Shown here one piece after another: positions 31,502 through 43,438 of a DNA stretch of 64,000 bases; position 1 is the stretch's first letter, and every line of letters starts with the position of its first letter. The notes beneath the pieces were generated by a model, which saw nothing but the letters and a program-made list of their open reading frames with translations, had not been told where the DNA came from and did not search any database. Source of the DNA: Microcyclospora pomicola (lineage: Eukaryota > Ascomycota > Dothideomycetes > Capnodiales); NCBI GenBank assembly GCA_002786065.1, contig NHNY01000004.1, positions 124,001-188,000 of the forward strand, given 5' to 3'. The position numbers and the translations under genes were made by a program.

Positions 31502-32532
31502 TTATTGTGTTGGACATCCCTGATCAAGGTCGCCCAAGGATCCCATTGCTTCTTGAGCTGCAGACATGTCTCCGACCAAGTCTGGAGGGGGTGACCCAAA
31601 AGCTTGCATCTATGCAACATTAGCACCACATCCACGCGAGCATGAAGAACAACGGTGCTTACCCTTTGCATCCTCTCGACAATATACTCTCGGTCATCCT
31701 CGTTATCATCACTGTACCCTTTCCGCTCGAACCGCCCCACGATCTCGCCGACCACTTTTTGCTGGCCCTTGAACCGTTCGATATCCGCCTTCCCCTCCGC
31801 CCCCTTCTTCTCCAGGTCGCCCGCGTTCTTGCCCAACCACGCCGGGAACTTATCATGCAGCTCCTTCATCGGCTCATACAGGATCTCCTTGTTGGTCAGC
31901 TGCGACATCATGTTCAGCAGCATCTTGTTGAAATCCTCCTCGCCGTCCCCACTGCCCCCCGCGAGCTCCCGCATCATCTGCTCGAGCAACGCTTCCTCCG
32001 ACTGCGGCGCCGACGTGCTCGATGCCGCGGCGGCATCAGACGCTTGCATCCGTTCCATCGTGCGCCGGATCGTGTCGTCGAAACCCCCCAGCCCCGCCTT
32101 CGCCTTTGCATCCGGCGTCGCCTTGGGCGTCTCCGGCGCTTTCGGCGCGGCTGCAGTCGCGGCGCTGATGTGTTGCGTGGCCTCCTGGTCGGTCGGAGCC
32201 GCGCCCGCCGCGATCAGTTCCTGCATCATCTGCTCGAACTGCGCCTGCATCTCCGGGTTGCCGTCGAGCTCGGTCATGAGCCCCGCCATGCCTTGCTGCA
32301 GCTGAGCAGCCAGGTCTGCTTCGCTGGGTGGCTCGGACGCCGCCGCATCTTGTGGTGTTGGTCTGCCCGGGCCCGACGTCGCAGGTTGTGTGGGGGGGTT
32401 GCTCGGTGCGGTGGTGGGTTTCGGGGTCGAGATGGTAGGGTTGAATTCGTCCAGGACATCGTCGAGGTCGTCCAGATCATCCTCATCCGGATCCGGAGCG
32501 GTCTCCACCACCTCTTTCGCTTTCTCGGCCAT
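31502..32532 (-). CDS. PEX19: Peroxisomal membrane protein import receptor Pex19
   Basis: Two exons on the minus strand, 31663-32532 and 31502-31609, with a 53-nt intron, giving 325 aa. The N-terminus (DDLDDLDDVLDEF) is the acidic Pex3-binding region of Pex19. The body contains LQQGMAGLMTELDGNPEM and FNKMLLNMMSQLTNKEILYEPMKEL, then FPAWLGKN, family hallmarks of the cargo-binding helical domain. The short second exon, which ends GDLDQGCPTQ, supplies a C-terminal CaaX box (CPTQ) for farnesylation, known to increase Pex19 affinity for membrane-protein cargo. It chaperones peroxisomal membrane proteins in the cytosol. Without the intron the frame runs on into unrelated residues, so the splice is well supported. 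Confidence 0.95.
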
Positions 32533-34366
32533 GATCAAAGGCTGCAAATGCTGTGTCGGAAATGATCAACGGTTTCGTTGGCGACGTAGAGAAGTGTTCT
32601 AATTGCAGTTGCGTGCCATGCAGTGGCATGTGGTGATGCCGACCCCGCCGAGGCTCTGCAGGGTCGGTCTGCGGTAGCTCTAGTGTGCTCTCTCAAGCTT
32701 GAGATTTCTGCAATAGGGAATCGGCATACCATCTTACAACCACTACGATTTGTATTGTGTGTATGAATGATTGGAGTGAAGGTTGCAGGCCATGCGCGAG
32801 ACCATACACACAAGCTCGTATACACTGCCGTGGACTGATCTTTCGCTCATGAGATAGCCAGGCTGAAAATCCGCACTCCCAATGGCGATAGGCGCAAGAC
32901 CTCCTCGTCACCGCAACAAGATGCATGAGACTGAACTGTCTGCTCTGGATGAATTGTCTGCTCTTGACGAAGTGTCTATCTCCAACGTCCATGTCGATTC
33001 TTAGCTCTCCTTGCTTGCCTATCCCTCCATACATGCGTCTCTCCACAACCTCTTTACAACAACAATAACATTGTCCGACGATTGATGAGCTCTTCCCATC
33101 TTGCCTACCGCAACCACGGAATATTAACCCACAGGTCTATAGATTAGAAAGCTTTGATGAAAAGCACAGCTGAATCGAATTCGCTAGCAGGTAGGTAGAT
33201 ACCTCGAGGACAAGTTGCTACCTAGGTACCCTACCAAGCACTGGGAATCTATTCCAACCGACCTTACTACCAGTGCCATAACGCAGGCGTGGGTCATAAT
33301 TCAGAGTCCATCTCCATCTGGAGACTCTTGTTGCAACACGACCGACCATATGTAGTTCATCGAAGTCCGTCCAACTGCATTATCTCGTGCGCCTGTCCCT
33401 TCTACATTGGCCCTTCTAGATTGGATCGGCCATCGGAACAAGTCTAATATCACCTCTTCTTGGACGCGAAGTGACTATCCTTGCTTGGTCTGCTTTGAAT
33501 GTATCGTTATGTCCCAAAAGATCACATGTTTGCCCTCACCGAGATCCTTCGGTGAAGGTCGCCACATGAGCGTACAATGTAATGCCGGAAATGAGGCTGG
33601 AGCCAGACGAAAAGAGAAAGGTACCTAGATCGGATACAGCGACAAAGAGGAATGCTTTATTGGCGTGAGCACATTGAGGATGACAAAGTCAATGCTGCCA
33701 ACGCCACCGCCTTCCTGGAAGTAAGAGGTGATTGCCCAAGATTCGAGGGTTACAGACACGAGACGAAGAGGTTTGAAGAGTGATGAGGACTGTATCACCC
33801 GACCATGCATGTGCTGTTGGTTGATAGGCAGGGCTTAGAGACAGTGAAATCAGAAGTCGCACGGCAGTTTACATCGTTGGCTATCTGTAGCAAACGCCGT
33901 TGATCATCACATGGTGACGACCTGCCTCATGCCATACAGCATACTCTTGATCCACGGAATGTAGTGCGAAGCAATGTGACAACATCTATTAATCTGATGA
34001 AGCATAGTCAGGGTAGGACTCTGAACGTGCGGTAAGTTTGCTAACATGAAGGTACTCAAAAGCTTCTGTCAACAAGCTTCCGTCTTATCGAGAGCTGATG
34101 CCGATATCAGCACGTGAGTTGACTTTGTGCTACATACATGCTCATATATGGGTTCCACGCCCATCACATACACTTGTGTTGTCATTCACTTTCACATCAA
34201 GTCCAAATTGTTAACGTCCATAACCTCTCGTCCAAGCTTCTAGAACTTCACTGCTAGCCTGGTCCTTGTACGTTGTGCATTCTGCACTTAACTCGAGTTC
34301 CCGCGCTCCTTCAACAACAACGACTAAGAGCAAACACCCCGAACACCAAAGATCAGATCGCGCACC
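32533..34366. other. Divergent intergenic region PEX19 / UBC9
   Basis: Region of 1.83 kb with no supportable gene. It contains the palindrome TACCTAGGTA at 33219-33228 and an AGGTACCT at 33618-33625. The 200 bases before UBC9 are pyrimidine-rich. Confidence 0.5.
33219..33228. repeat. TACCTAGGTA palindrome
   Basis: Perfect 10-base palindrome with neighbouring GGTAGGTA and GGTACCCTACC sequences in the 50 bases around it. Member of the TACCT/AGGTA set seen in this window. Confidence 0.6.
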
Positions 34367-34962
34367 ATGTCACTGTGCGTGACTCGTCTACAGGAGGAGC
34401 GGTATGTGTATATCGCAAGCTTGCAGTCCGCGACCACAGCGATGACTAACGTCAACACAGCAAGCAATGGCGCAAAGATCACCCCTTCGGCTTTGTCGCA
34501 AGGCCGATGAAGACGGCCCAAGGCGCCCTCGATCTCAAACGCTGGGACTGCGCGATTCCAGGCAAAGACAAGACGATATGGGAAGGAGGGCTGTTCAAGC
34601 TCGAGATGCATTTCCCCGACGAATACCCCACTAAGCCGCCAAAGTGTATGAACACGCGATCTCAAAAGCAGAATACACACACAGCCACTGACACGTCGAT
34701 TGCTACAGGCAAATTTGTTCCACCGCTCTTCCATCCGAATGTCTATCCTTCCGGTACCGTCTGTCTAAGCATCCTCAACGAAGAAGAGGGCTGGAGGCCA
34801 GCGATCGTCATAAAGGAGATTCTCATCGGCATTCAGATGCTTCTGGACGAAGTGAACCCCGACTCGCCTGCTCAAGCTGATGCATACAACCTATTCAAGA
34901 AAGATCGGCAAGCATACGAGCGGAAAGTGAAGCAGGTAGTGCGCGAGAACCAGGCGCCATGA
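34367..34962 (+). CDS. UBC9: SUMO-conjugating enzyme Ubc9
   Basis: Three exons, 34367-34401, 34461-34645 and 34709-34962 (introns 59 and 63 nt with CTAAC and CTGAC branch sites), giving 157 aa, the usual Ubc9 length. The sequence opens [20 protein letters not shown], the family N-terminus that binds SUMO and E1. The catalytic cysteine is Cys92 in SGTVCLSI, preceded by the FHPNVYPSG oxyanion motif with its Asn. It accepts SUMO from the Aos1-Uba2 E1 and transfers it to target lysines, mainly in the nucleus. The gene lies 496 bases upstream of the MCP2-like gene in the same direction. Confidence 0.97.
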
Positions 34963-35458
34963 AGGGCTATCACTTGGGCGAACGACACAGGACAACAAGG
35001 GTAACGGAGATTTGCGGGCAGTGCTACGATGATGTTGTAAAACCTGACGCCTGACCCATATATGAGGAATGGGCATGAATCTTTTGAGTGTTTAGCGCTG
35101 GCGTTGCTGGCGTATAGAGGACAGGCCATCTTTGCCATGGTGGCAGAGAAACATCTTCTCATGTAGCACCTGGATGCACGAAAAGATTACTCTCGATGGC
35201 CACGTACCAAAATTCGTCTTCCCTGTATCTGTCATGTGCTCCGTCAACAACTTCACACGAGTTGCTTCCCATTACAGCAAAAGCTCTGCTGCTATAATGA
35301 TGTACAACCGTCGGCCCGCGGGAGAGCCCAAAACTTTCGACATGACCATCATCACTCTCCACCAGACACGCGAGCATATTGTTGCAGCTACCCGCACATA
35401 ATACTGACTTTATCTTTCACGTTCGGAATCGAACACCAACACCAAGTCACAGGATGCG
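34963..35458. other. Intergenic region UBC9 to MCP2-like
   Basis: Region of 496 bases between tandem genes. Nothing recognisable; a short tRNA B-box-like match on the minus strand has no A-box or acceptor stem. Confidence 0.5.
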
Positions 35459-37258
35459 ATGAATGTAATTTCTCCCATGCGCAGCATTTCTGCGCTGACT
35501 CGCGCAACCCAGCCATGGATATGCCGCCAATGCATGCATGCGCCGGCGCGAACAGCATCGAAGGCCCCCGTTCGGATCCCTCAAATCGCCCAATTCTCAA
35601 GCAGTCCGACAGTCCTCGCTCGCGCTGGTAGACGAGCATGGCGAGAACGCATCCGTGTGCCGAAGGAGCGGCGCAAGGTTGCGATTGCGGTGACGTTGAT
35701 CTTCGTCCTCGGCACAAGCACCTTGGCTTTCAGCGAACGTGCACGACATACCTATATCGCGGTGGAAAGAAGTGGGCGCGTGGGTGTGACACTGGCGCTG
35801 TGCGTCAATGACTACCGTAAGACGTTGAAGAAGGGGGAAGACCCGAACTTTGAGGCATTGCTGTCGGCGTGCCACAAGAGATGTGCGAACCGGGCATTGG
35901 AGGCGATGGAGAAGAACGGCAGCATCTTCATCAAGCTGGGCCAACATCTGTCGTCGCTGAACTATCTGCTGCCCAACGAGTGGTGTGAGACCTTCATCCC
36001 ACTGCAGGACAAATGTCCGATATCGAGCTATTCGGCGATTGAGGACATGGTTCAGCAGGACACTGGCAAATCGATCGAGGACTTTTTCTCCGACTTTGAA
36101 CGACGGCCGATTGGGGCTGCGAGTTTGGCGCAGGTGCATGTTGCGACATTGAAGGAGACAGGGGAAAAGGTCGCGGTTAAAGTGCAACATCCATCGCTGG
36201 ACGAGTGGAGTAAACTGGATCTTGCATTGACGAGGTTCACATTCTCGACGCTCAAATACTGGTTTCCGGAGTATGATCTTACATGGCTTAGTGACGAAAT
36301 GGAATATTCTCTACCCAAAGAGCTGGACTTCCGGGAAGAGGGCAAAAATGCCACGCGCATGAAGGAATACTTCTCCCACATCCCCAAGACACCGGTCGTG
36401 ATCCCCAGCGTCAAATGGGCGCAACGCAGGATCTTGGTCATGGAGTATTTGTCTGGTCATCGTCCAGACGACCTCGCATTCCTTGACAGTAACGGCATCG
36501 ACCGCGATGAAGTTTCCGCAGCATTGGCGCGTATCTTCAACGAGATGATCTTCGGCACCAATGCACCACTCCATTGCGACCCGCACGCCGGCAACATGGC
36601 CATTCGTCTGAACAACGACAAACGCAAGCCGCGCAACTTCGACATCATTCTCTACGATCACGGCTTACATCGTGACATTCCCATGCCACTTCGCAGAGCC
36701 TACGCGCACCTCTGGCTGGCCGTGCTCGACCACGACGAGCCGTTGATGCGCAAATACGCCTTCGAGGTCGCCGGGATCGGCGACGCTGAATTCCCCATCT
36801 TCGCCTCAGCCATCACAGGACGCGACTATTCCGTTCTGCAATCCGACTCGGGCATCACGGCGGCGCGCAACGCAGAGGAGAAGCGGGCCATTTCCGACGC
36901 GCTCGGCGAAGGGAACCTTTTGCACCAACTCGTCGACCTGCTCGGTAAAGTCCCGCGCGTCATCCTGTTGATCCTCAAGACCAACGACCTGACCCGCAGC
37001 CTCGACGAGGGCCTGCACACGCGACAAGGCCCCATCCGCAGCTTCATGATCCTCGCCCGCTATGCTGCCCGCTGCGTCTTCGCCGAGCAGCTCGAGAGCA
37101 TCCACGGCAGCCTGCTGTGGCCGACGAATTTCCTGCTGTATGGCGTTGCGTTGACCCGGTATGCGCGCATCGCCGTCCGCCTGCGCGTGTACGAGCTGTA
37201 CCTTTCGGCGAGGCGACGGCTGGGACTGCGGACGGACGTGGGTGTTGCTGGCATGTAG
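35459..37258 (+). CDS. MCP2: Mitochondrial UbiB-family atypical kinase, Mcp2/Cqd2 (ADCK1) type
   Basis: Intronless CDS of 599 aa. The first 55 residues are basic and Ser/Ala-rich, a mitochondrial presequence, and a hydrophobic segment at about 74-91 (KVAIAVTLIFVLGTSTLAF) probably anchors it in the inner membrane. The ABC1/UbiB core follows: KLGQ at 159-162 (the KxGQ motif specific to the family), PIGAASLAQVHVATL (Ala-rich loop), VAVKVQHP with the catalytic lysine, CDPHAGN at 373-379 and YDHGLHRDIP in place of DFG. The DHGL form points to the ADCK1/Mcp2 branch rather than Coq8. Yeast Mcp2 (Cqd2) influences coenzyme Q distribution and mitochondrial lipid balance. ATG 35459 or 35477 could start the protein; the first is used here. 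Confidence 0.9.
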   Translation: MNVISPMRSISALTRATQPWICRQCMHAPARTASKAPVRIPQIAQFSSSPTVLARAGRRAWRERIRVPKERRKVAIAVTLIFVLGTSTLAFSERARHTYIAVERSGRVGVTLALCVNDYRKTLKKGEDPNFEALLSACHKRCANRALEAMEKNGSIFIKLGQHLSSLNYLLPNEWCETFIPLQDKCPISSYSAIEDMVQQDTGKSIEDFFSDFERRPIGAASLAQVHVATLKETGEKVAVKVQHPSLDEWSKLDLALTRFTFSTLKYWFPEYDLTWLSDEMEYSLPKELDFREEGKNATRMKEYFSHIPKTPVVIPSVKWAQRRILVMEYLSGHRPDDLAFLDSNGIDRDEVSAALARIFNEMIFGTNAPLHCDPHAGNMAIRLNNDKRKPRNFDIILYDHGLHRDIPMPLRRAYAHLWLAVLDHDEPLMRKYAFEVAGIGDAEFPIFASAITGRDYSVLQSDSGITAARNAEEKRAISDALGEGNLLHQLVDLLGKVPRVILLILKTNDLTRSLDEGLHTRQGPIRSFMILARYAARCVFAEQLESIHGSLLWPTNFLLYGVALTRYARIAVRLRVYELYLSARRRLGLRTDVGVAGM

Positions 37259-40200
37259 GGGAGGGAGCAAGCACGCTCAACAATCGAAGATGTATTGCGA
37301 TGTGAGTTCTAGGGGTGATGTTGATTACTAGAGGTGACAGAAGCAAGCGATTACGCATTGAACACTTACCTCATATACCAAACTCTGATCTATGTTACAC
37401 ACGTACCTTCACGACAGTCTATGACCACATAGCCGTTCATGACCAGACCTCATCATCTCCCTCTTACAGAATAGAACAGTCTCGTATCTATAGGAAAGAT
37501 ATCACCCTCCCTCTGCAAGATTCACAGATCTCACCCCTCGATACTGATTACAATCCAGCACACAAGTCCCTAACAACGGCTCCGTATCCACCAAGGGATC
37601 GATTCTTTCCAATTTTTGAACCCTGCCATCCCCACACGAGACCGAGAGAATTTCTCTCCTCGCGCACGTGTGTCTGCACAGAACACAGCAGAGATCCAAC
37701 CGGCGCAAAAACTCTGTTGGCTCACCTTTTCCGTACTTTAGCAGCCCTGTTGAAATATCTCCTTCTCGCCACGCCGCGAGTAGCCGGCGATGTGATCTCG
37801 GCGAAATGCTACCGACGGCATGTCAAGACGAACTTTTCCCCCACAAAGGGCGGGAGGCGGATGCCGAGAAGGCGATATGGAGTCGCTACGGCGACTAGAG
37901 AAGAAAGGTTCAGAAATGAAACACTCCCGAGGGACGACTTGCTCTTTACGATATAGGGGATGGGCGAAGAGGATGGTCTTCTTTCACGCCAGCCTCTCTG
38001 TTCTCCGATTTCGCTATACAACGACTTTTCTTGGGATTGTCGTGAGTGGGTGAGTGAGTGGCAAATGATGATGGCCATCAAGGTGGAATTCGGACGATGG
38101 AGGCTTAGAGTTACTCAACCCACTCACCTACCTCTAACGTATCGAGGCCGTGGTGGTGGACTCCGAGTCTCGGCCGTGAGACGAATGCGGTAAATGGTTC
38201 CTTTTTGCAGAGGCGGCTGCTGCTGCTGCTCTAGGTGACATCAGCCATCTTATGAGAGGATCTACGACGAGGTTGGGAGAATCTACACTCGCTCGTGATA
38301 TATGTCGTGGAGTAGTCGCGCATAAACGCGGGAGACTTCCTCGCTGGGCCGATGACTGCACGCCGGCGTGGACGAGCACCACATTTCCCGAGATGACAGG
38401 CCAGCGATTGATATTGCTTGGCCGACGCTCCACCAGTGGCTAGCTTTGGCATTGATCGGACCGGATTGGGCGCACGGTGGTGTGATTATCTAGAACATAA
38501 AGCCAGGGAGCGCCTATGTACGGGCGGGTTCATGACTCGACACGCACCGATTCTGACAACGTGCGCGCTCTCGGCGGTGAGCAAGTGGAGATTTCGGCGT
38601 GATGTTGGTGGAGGGCTTGACCCCGATCGGTCCGTGGACGTGGATGTGGACGTAATGAGACCGAGTCTCGAGCGCTGAAGTGTCATGTCATGGCTGAGAC
38701 TAGAAGTAGGTGGACCCGATCGTGGAGGGATATACGACGAGGAGGAAAACGCCCGTGGTCGGCGGTGGTGGAGAAGCTTCCATGCTCGTTGCTAGGCTTC
38801 TCTATTGCAATCAAAGTGGAACTTGGGACGTCGCGAACCAGGGATACGTTTGCAGCGACAGATAGCACGTAGATCATATCTATCCAGGACTACGACTGAG
38901 CGGAGATGCTCACTGGGACGTCGTTGGCGGGAAGCAGGCAAGGCATAGACGCCCGTACCAAATCTCGACCAGGCGGCTCTAGTGGGAGCACGAGCTAGCC
39001 CACGGTCAGGCGACTACGCCACAAACAGCAATCTTCGAGAAAACTTCGGTGCAGTAGCGCGTCGGGATGATGAATCGTGGTCGATGCTACCGTAGGTACA
39101 GTAGCGAGGTTACAGCACTACTTGGCGCGGAGAGACATCGAGTCCGGCATTGGTTCGTCGTCGTGTCTCCTGTTCGACATTGCTTCTCGGGGTGGTGTGG
39201 ACGAAGAGATACGGCTTGGACCGTGGCGGAGCTGCAGAGCAAGGCGTATAGGATGTTCTCGGACAGGAGAGGGGTGGGCAGTGCAGGGGGCCAGGGACGG
39301 GCTGCTGGTTGTTGGACGATGAGACGAGTCTTGGCACATTGCATGCACTGTAGCGCTTGGTCAGCGCTGTCCCGTCCGTCACGCCCTGTGGATGTCGTGA
39401 TGCTGAGAGGTGGCTATGTCTGCGCACTACTGTACTGACTACATGTCTCGCCGGCGATCGCACCCTGGGCACCGTCATGACCATCTTGCCCCTCTGATGA
39501 CTCCGCTTGATGTCCTCTTGTCTCCCCTGATGTGGTGTAGGTAGCGGGCGCAGTCATGGAGCGGGACATGGGGTGGGCAGGGGGTAGCTCATGAAGCGAG
39601 ACGGCTGACTTCACGACCAGGCGTCAGCTTCTCGAACGGCCAGAAGATGAAGCTGGCGTCCGTTCGGGGGAGCGAGCGAGTAGTGTTGTGTGGTAGCAGG
39701 GTGAGGCGTGTGGTCGATCACGGCGGCGGATGGTGTGATTGGCGGTGGAAGACACGAAGAAACGCTAGAAGACGGAGTGGAGCGGCAGGGTGGAATGATG
39801 GCAATCCGCCCGCCCATGACCAATGCGCCCGCCTGGTGCTATGTAATGATAATGTGCGCGTTGCAGGCCACTGGGTAAATAATTACTCATGTCGTCGACG
39901 GCAGTAATAATAGTCATAATGCTACCGTGCGGCTCCTCCTGCTACGGCCACTCGAACCACCACACTCGCCGGCGAAACTTCGCTGAGCCTCTTCTCTTCG
40001 CCTGATCGACACCCACCATTTCCCTCTTCGCGCAACCGGCCTTGCGTTTGATCGTCCTGCGCTCATCCCTGCTACATCCACCACACGCCCGATCCGCTGC
40101 TCTTCGTTTGCCGTTTTCTGGCCTGGCACCGTCACCCCGTCGTCTCCATACATCACTCTTGCTGGAGCACGCCTCGTGACTGTTGCCATCCCCCAGCGAC

Positions 40201-40718
40201 TGCATTTCGTCGGCGTTTACCAGCACCACTCCGAATTTCACCTCACCACCGACCACCACCTCTCTACCGTTGCTACACCTACCAGGCCACGACCATACAG
40301 TGTTGCCGTTGTGCTGGCTCGACTGGTGCCTATTGCTGCGACACGGTGGCGCTGTCCTACCCATCTCCACCACGAGCTCGTGACCGTCCCTTGCCGCACT
40401 CTGCGACACCACAAACCGAAAAAGTTTCGTGCAATTTAGCAACGTTGCCAATACCCGACAGGCCATCTGTCACGACGGAGCGAAGGTCTATACCTCACGA
40501 GAGGACAATTCTCTACTGAACGGCGTTCGCATTCAGACCACACTCCTATAAGAGCACAGGAGCACAAGAAGTTGGATCAACACCAACAGAGGTGAGGCCT
40601 TGAACGGTCCCGCACCACTCCTGTCAAGCTGGCGTCGTTTCGGCAGCGATTGTCGCTTGCTATCAAGCGTCCTGCCGCGGCGACAGGCTATCCCAAGGAC
40701 AGACTGGTCCCTCGCGTG
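37259..40718. other. 3.5-kb gene-poor region upstream of the RGS gene
   Basis: The longest stretch without a supportable gene. Many open frames exist on both strands but none has a recognisable protein sequence, and several begin at non-ATG codons. From about 39,930 to 40,718 the plus strand is pyrimidine-rich with CCACC repeats, consistent with a long promoter and leader for the RGS gene. The rest could hold a regulatory region or a non-coding transcript; I see no clear evidence for either. Confidence 0.4.
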
Positions 40719-41867
40719 ATGATCGTACGAAAGGCTTCATCGCTCACGACCACCTCTTCCTCTGCTTCCTCCATCAAATCCGTGAAGCCTGCTTCGGTCT
40801 TCGCCGAGGATTGGGACGCCGACGACGAGTCGAACATGTCCTCGGACGATCACATCCCAGCCAGGCCGCTGACCGTCGCTATCCCACTCAGCACAGCCCC
40901 TCCACATGGCCCATACTGTCCACGAAGGCCGAACCTGACCGAAATCCTCTCGAACGCGTCTCCGCCACCATGGACACTGGCGGCGTTCATGGCGTTTCTC
41001 AGTCAAAATCATTGTTTGGAAACCCTCGAATTCACGATGGACGCGGCACGATATCGGAAACATTACCAGAAAATGATGTCGAGATCACCTGGTGGAAACC
41101 CTCCGAGCAAGGATCGAGAGTACGTGCAAGCTCTGTGGCAGCGCTTGGTGGACGCCTACATCCGGTCAAATGGCTCGCGAGAGGTCAATCTTCCGTCCGA
41201 TGTCCGTGACCCCATCATTCGCCTCCAGCCTTCAGCATTACCGCCTGCTCCAGAGACACTAGATCGAGCTGTTACCAAAATCTACGAGCTGATGGAGGAG
41301 TCGGTTCTGGTTCCCTTCTTGAACAGCATGCATCCTCAACTACCACATCCAGCACGCTCGCCGTCAGCCTTTTCATACACCCGATCACAAGAGAGCATTG
41401 GGTCTCGCAGTTCTAGCCAGCCGAGGAAACGAGGAAAGTTCGCGCCCGATTCACCCACCTCGCAGTCCGTGGGGGAACCGTACACACTCCCATATCACGA
41501 AGCCTCTTCCTCTAATCGCCAGTCCTCTCCTGGCACGTTCTCTACTCACGCTCGATTCGCCACAAAACTACACCAAAGCACGTCATCCCCTGCTGCGCAT
41601 GTGGCAAACCTTTCGGCTGCGGGATTTGCCATGCTGGACTCGGACATTCACCTGTCCACCTCCAATTCCGGTAGTGGACTTGGCATGACCGATGACAGTG
41701 GTAGCATGGGCAGTCCGATTACTGACGGCCCTGTGACGCCTCCAACCAGTCCACCGCTGAGTGACACCAGCCCGAAGAGAGATTCCGGTATGTGGAAGAA
41801 GCTCGGCAGACTGAGTGGGATGAAGCCCAGCCGGAAGAAGAGCCATCAATCACACGAGGAGCGATGA
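40719..41867 (+). CDS. Regulator of G-protein signalling, RgsB/Rgs2-like
   Basis: Intronless CDS of 382 aa starting MIVRKASSLTTT; an upstream 23-residue open extension lacks an ATG. Residues about 71-205 form an RGS domain: PNLTEILSNASPPPWTLAAF, the helix with FMAFLSQNHCLETLEFTMDA, the pair KHYQKMM and LWQRLVDAYI, and the ending VPFLNSMHPQ. RGS proteins accelerate GTP hydrolysis by G-alpha subunits. The N-terminal position of the domain and the absence of DEP domains separate it from FlbA/Sst2 and favour the RgsB/Rgs2 type. The C-terminal 180 residues are Ser/Pro-rich, ending in a basic KPSRKKSHQSHEER tail. In fungi such proteins modulate cAMP-PKA signalling, growth and sporulation; that role is inferred. 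Confidence 0.85.
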   Translation: MIVRKASSLTTTSSSASSIKSVKPASVFAEDWDADDESNMSSDDHIPARPLTVAIPLSTAPPHGPYCPRRPNLTEILSNASPPPWTLAAFMAFLSQNHCLETLEFTMDAARYRKHYQKMMSRSPGGNPPSKDREYVQALWQRLVDAYIRSNGSREVNLPSDVRDPIIRLQPSALPPAPETLDRAVTKIYELMEESVLVPFLNSMHPQLPHPARSPSAFSYTRSQESIGSRSSSQPRKRGKFAPDSPTSQSVGEPYTLPYHEASSSNRQSSPGTFSTHARFATKLHQSTSSPAAHVANLSAAGFAMLDSDIHLSTSNSGSGLGMTDDSGSMGSPITDGPVTPPTSPPLSDTSPKRDSGMWKKLGRLSGMKPSRKKSHQSHEER

Positions 41868-43438
41868 CTTGCAGCAAAGAGCGATGGAATTAATGTGCAT
41901 TGGTAATCCCGGCTGTTTACATACATGGACCGAGCATATCGGCCGGCACGTTTTGGAAAACCCGACACTGCATTCGCATATTTTTGGGGTTCGTCGCGGC
42001 CAGCATACTGTTTTCGTGCAGCGTTCTGCATACATGACGAGTCACGATGGGAAAGTTGTTCATATGGCGTTACATTCGATGGGACCGCAGCCCCATATTT
42101 GGCTGCCGGATGGAAGGGCGTGGGAGTCTAGCATGGCCGGATGTGGAAGTCATCATGGCTCTCCCAGCCGATGGATATCGCGCGTCGAAATTACCGAGGG
42201 TCGGCGACACCGCGGGTGGATCAATACTGGGATCGAGCATTTTCTGTTCTGTCAGGAGGATTTAATGAAACATGTCGGTGGAGAAGGACGAAACGAGCTG
42301 GAGAGGAAAGTCGCAAGCAACAAAATGCATTGATGAGTGTGCGTTGCGTATCCACGTGCATCATCTATATTCCATGTTCTTCACTTTTCCTCGTGACAAA
42401 CTCACTTTATACTTTCAACCTTGCGCTTTCACAGCAGTGCGCGAAGCTTAAGTCTTCTTCAACAGTCCATATGACCATCGAGTCAGTACCTATAGGTAAG
42501 TATGATGGCCCCATCCCTCATGAATTCGATCAACACACACTTGCTGCATTTCAGATCCAGAAGACGATGGAGGGGTCTATCAGCCAGCCACTCACTGGCC
42601 CGCATGTCCCTGTACAAGTGCACTTCACCCCCTGTACGTACATGAACCGCACCTCAGCAGGGATATGTACAGTACAGGCCACGCCTATCTACCGTCACCT
42701 CCTACCTGCTCATGCACACCACATGCACTGCACTGAACTAGATCAATCTACGCCAGCCGGACGACGTATGGGCTCCTCCCCTCCCCCTCTCCGACCGGCA
42801 GTCGAGCCGACAGCAGCTTTGTAGCAGCAGCACAAGCACTACCAGCAGCACTGCCTAGGCATGCACTTTACCGTACCGTCCCTATCCAAATCTATCCCGC
42901 CCTCCACGCCGTCCTGACGTGCATGCTGAGGCGGATGCGTTCATGTCGCCTCCAACCTTAGGTGAAGGACGCCTCTCGCTACGGTGGCAAGGGACCGGCA
43001 ACGCCATCAATGGTCCCTTTCATCTCTAGCTATCAGCATCGCTGGCGCTGTAGGTCGTTTCGTTGCGGTCTGCTTCCTTTTCTTCTTTCAATCTGTTTTC
43101 CTGTCTTCCTGTCTATCGACCTATTCATCTGTTTCTTGGCAAGGTTTCCCTTGATCTATCGTTGCATACATTCAGAGTCTGATTTCTCGTGTCTCTGTGT
43201 CTCTGAAGATCAGGGATCTTCTTTTTCCTCGTGTTTCATATCTTCGAGTTTCCCTGGTGGAGCTGGTCATCATTCATCCATCGCGCAACATCCTCGTCAT
43301 CCTACCCTTGCATTGCGTTTCTACGGAGCATGGTCCAACCAGGCCAGTAGTCCAGCTACCAGGAGTACTGAGCAGTCTGGCGACAAGGTCGGTCTACGCC
43401 CACACCGTATTGCGGACAACATAGTACCTGGAAAAGCC
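41868..43438. other. Intergenic region upstream of the Ser-rich unknown
   Basis: Region of 1.57 kb. It contains a 12-base palindrome TACCTATAGGTA at 42487-42498. From about 43,010 to 43,300 the plus strand is a T/C-rich leader. That leader happens to be open in frame with the downstream gene and would encode a hydrophobic extension if ATG 43010 were used. Confidence 0.5.
42487..42498. repeat. TACCTATAGGTA palindrome
   Basis: Perfect 12-base palindrome, third member of the TACCT/AGGTA set, here with a 2-nt AT centre. Confidence 0.65.

Noticed and set aside
31642-32565. 307-codon plus-strand frame over PEX19
   Set aside because: Antisense shadow; the minus strand encodes an unmistakable Pex19 with CaaX box.
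35420-35435. tRNA B-box-like sequence on the minus strand (GTTCGATTCC)
   Set aside because: No A-box, acceptor stem or anticodon arm at the right distance.
41869-42333. 154-codon frame just after the RGS gene
   Set aside because: Starts at TTG, sits in the presumed 3' UTR and overlaps other open frames; no protein likeness.
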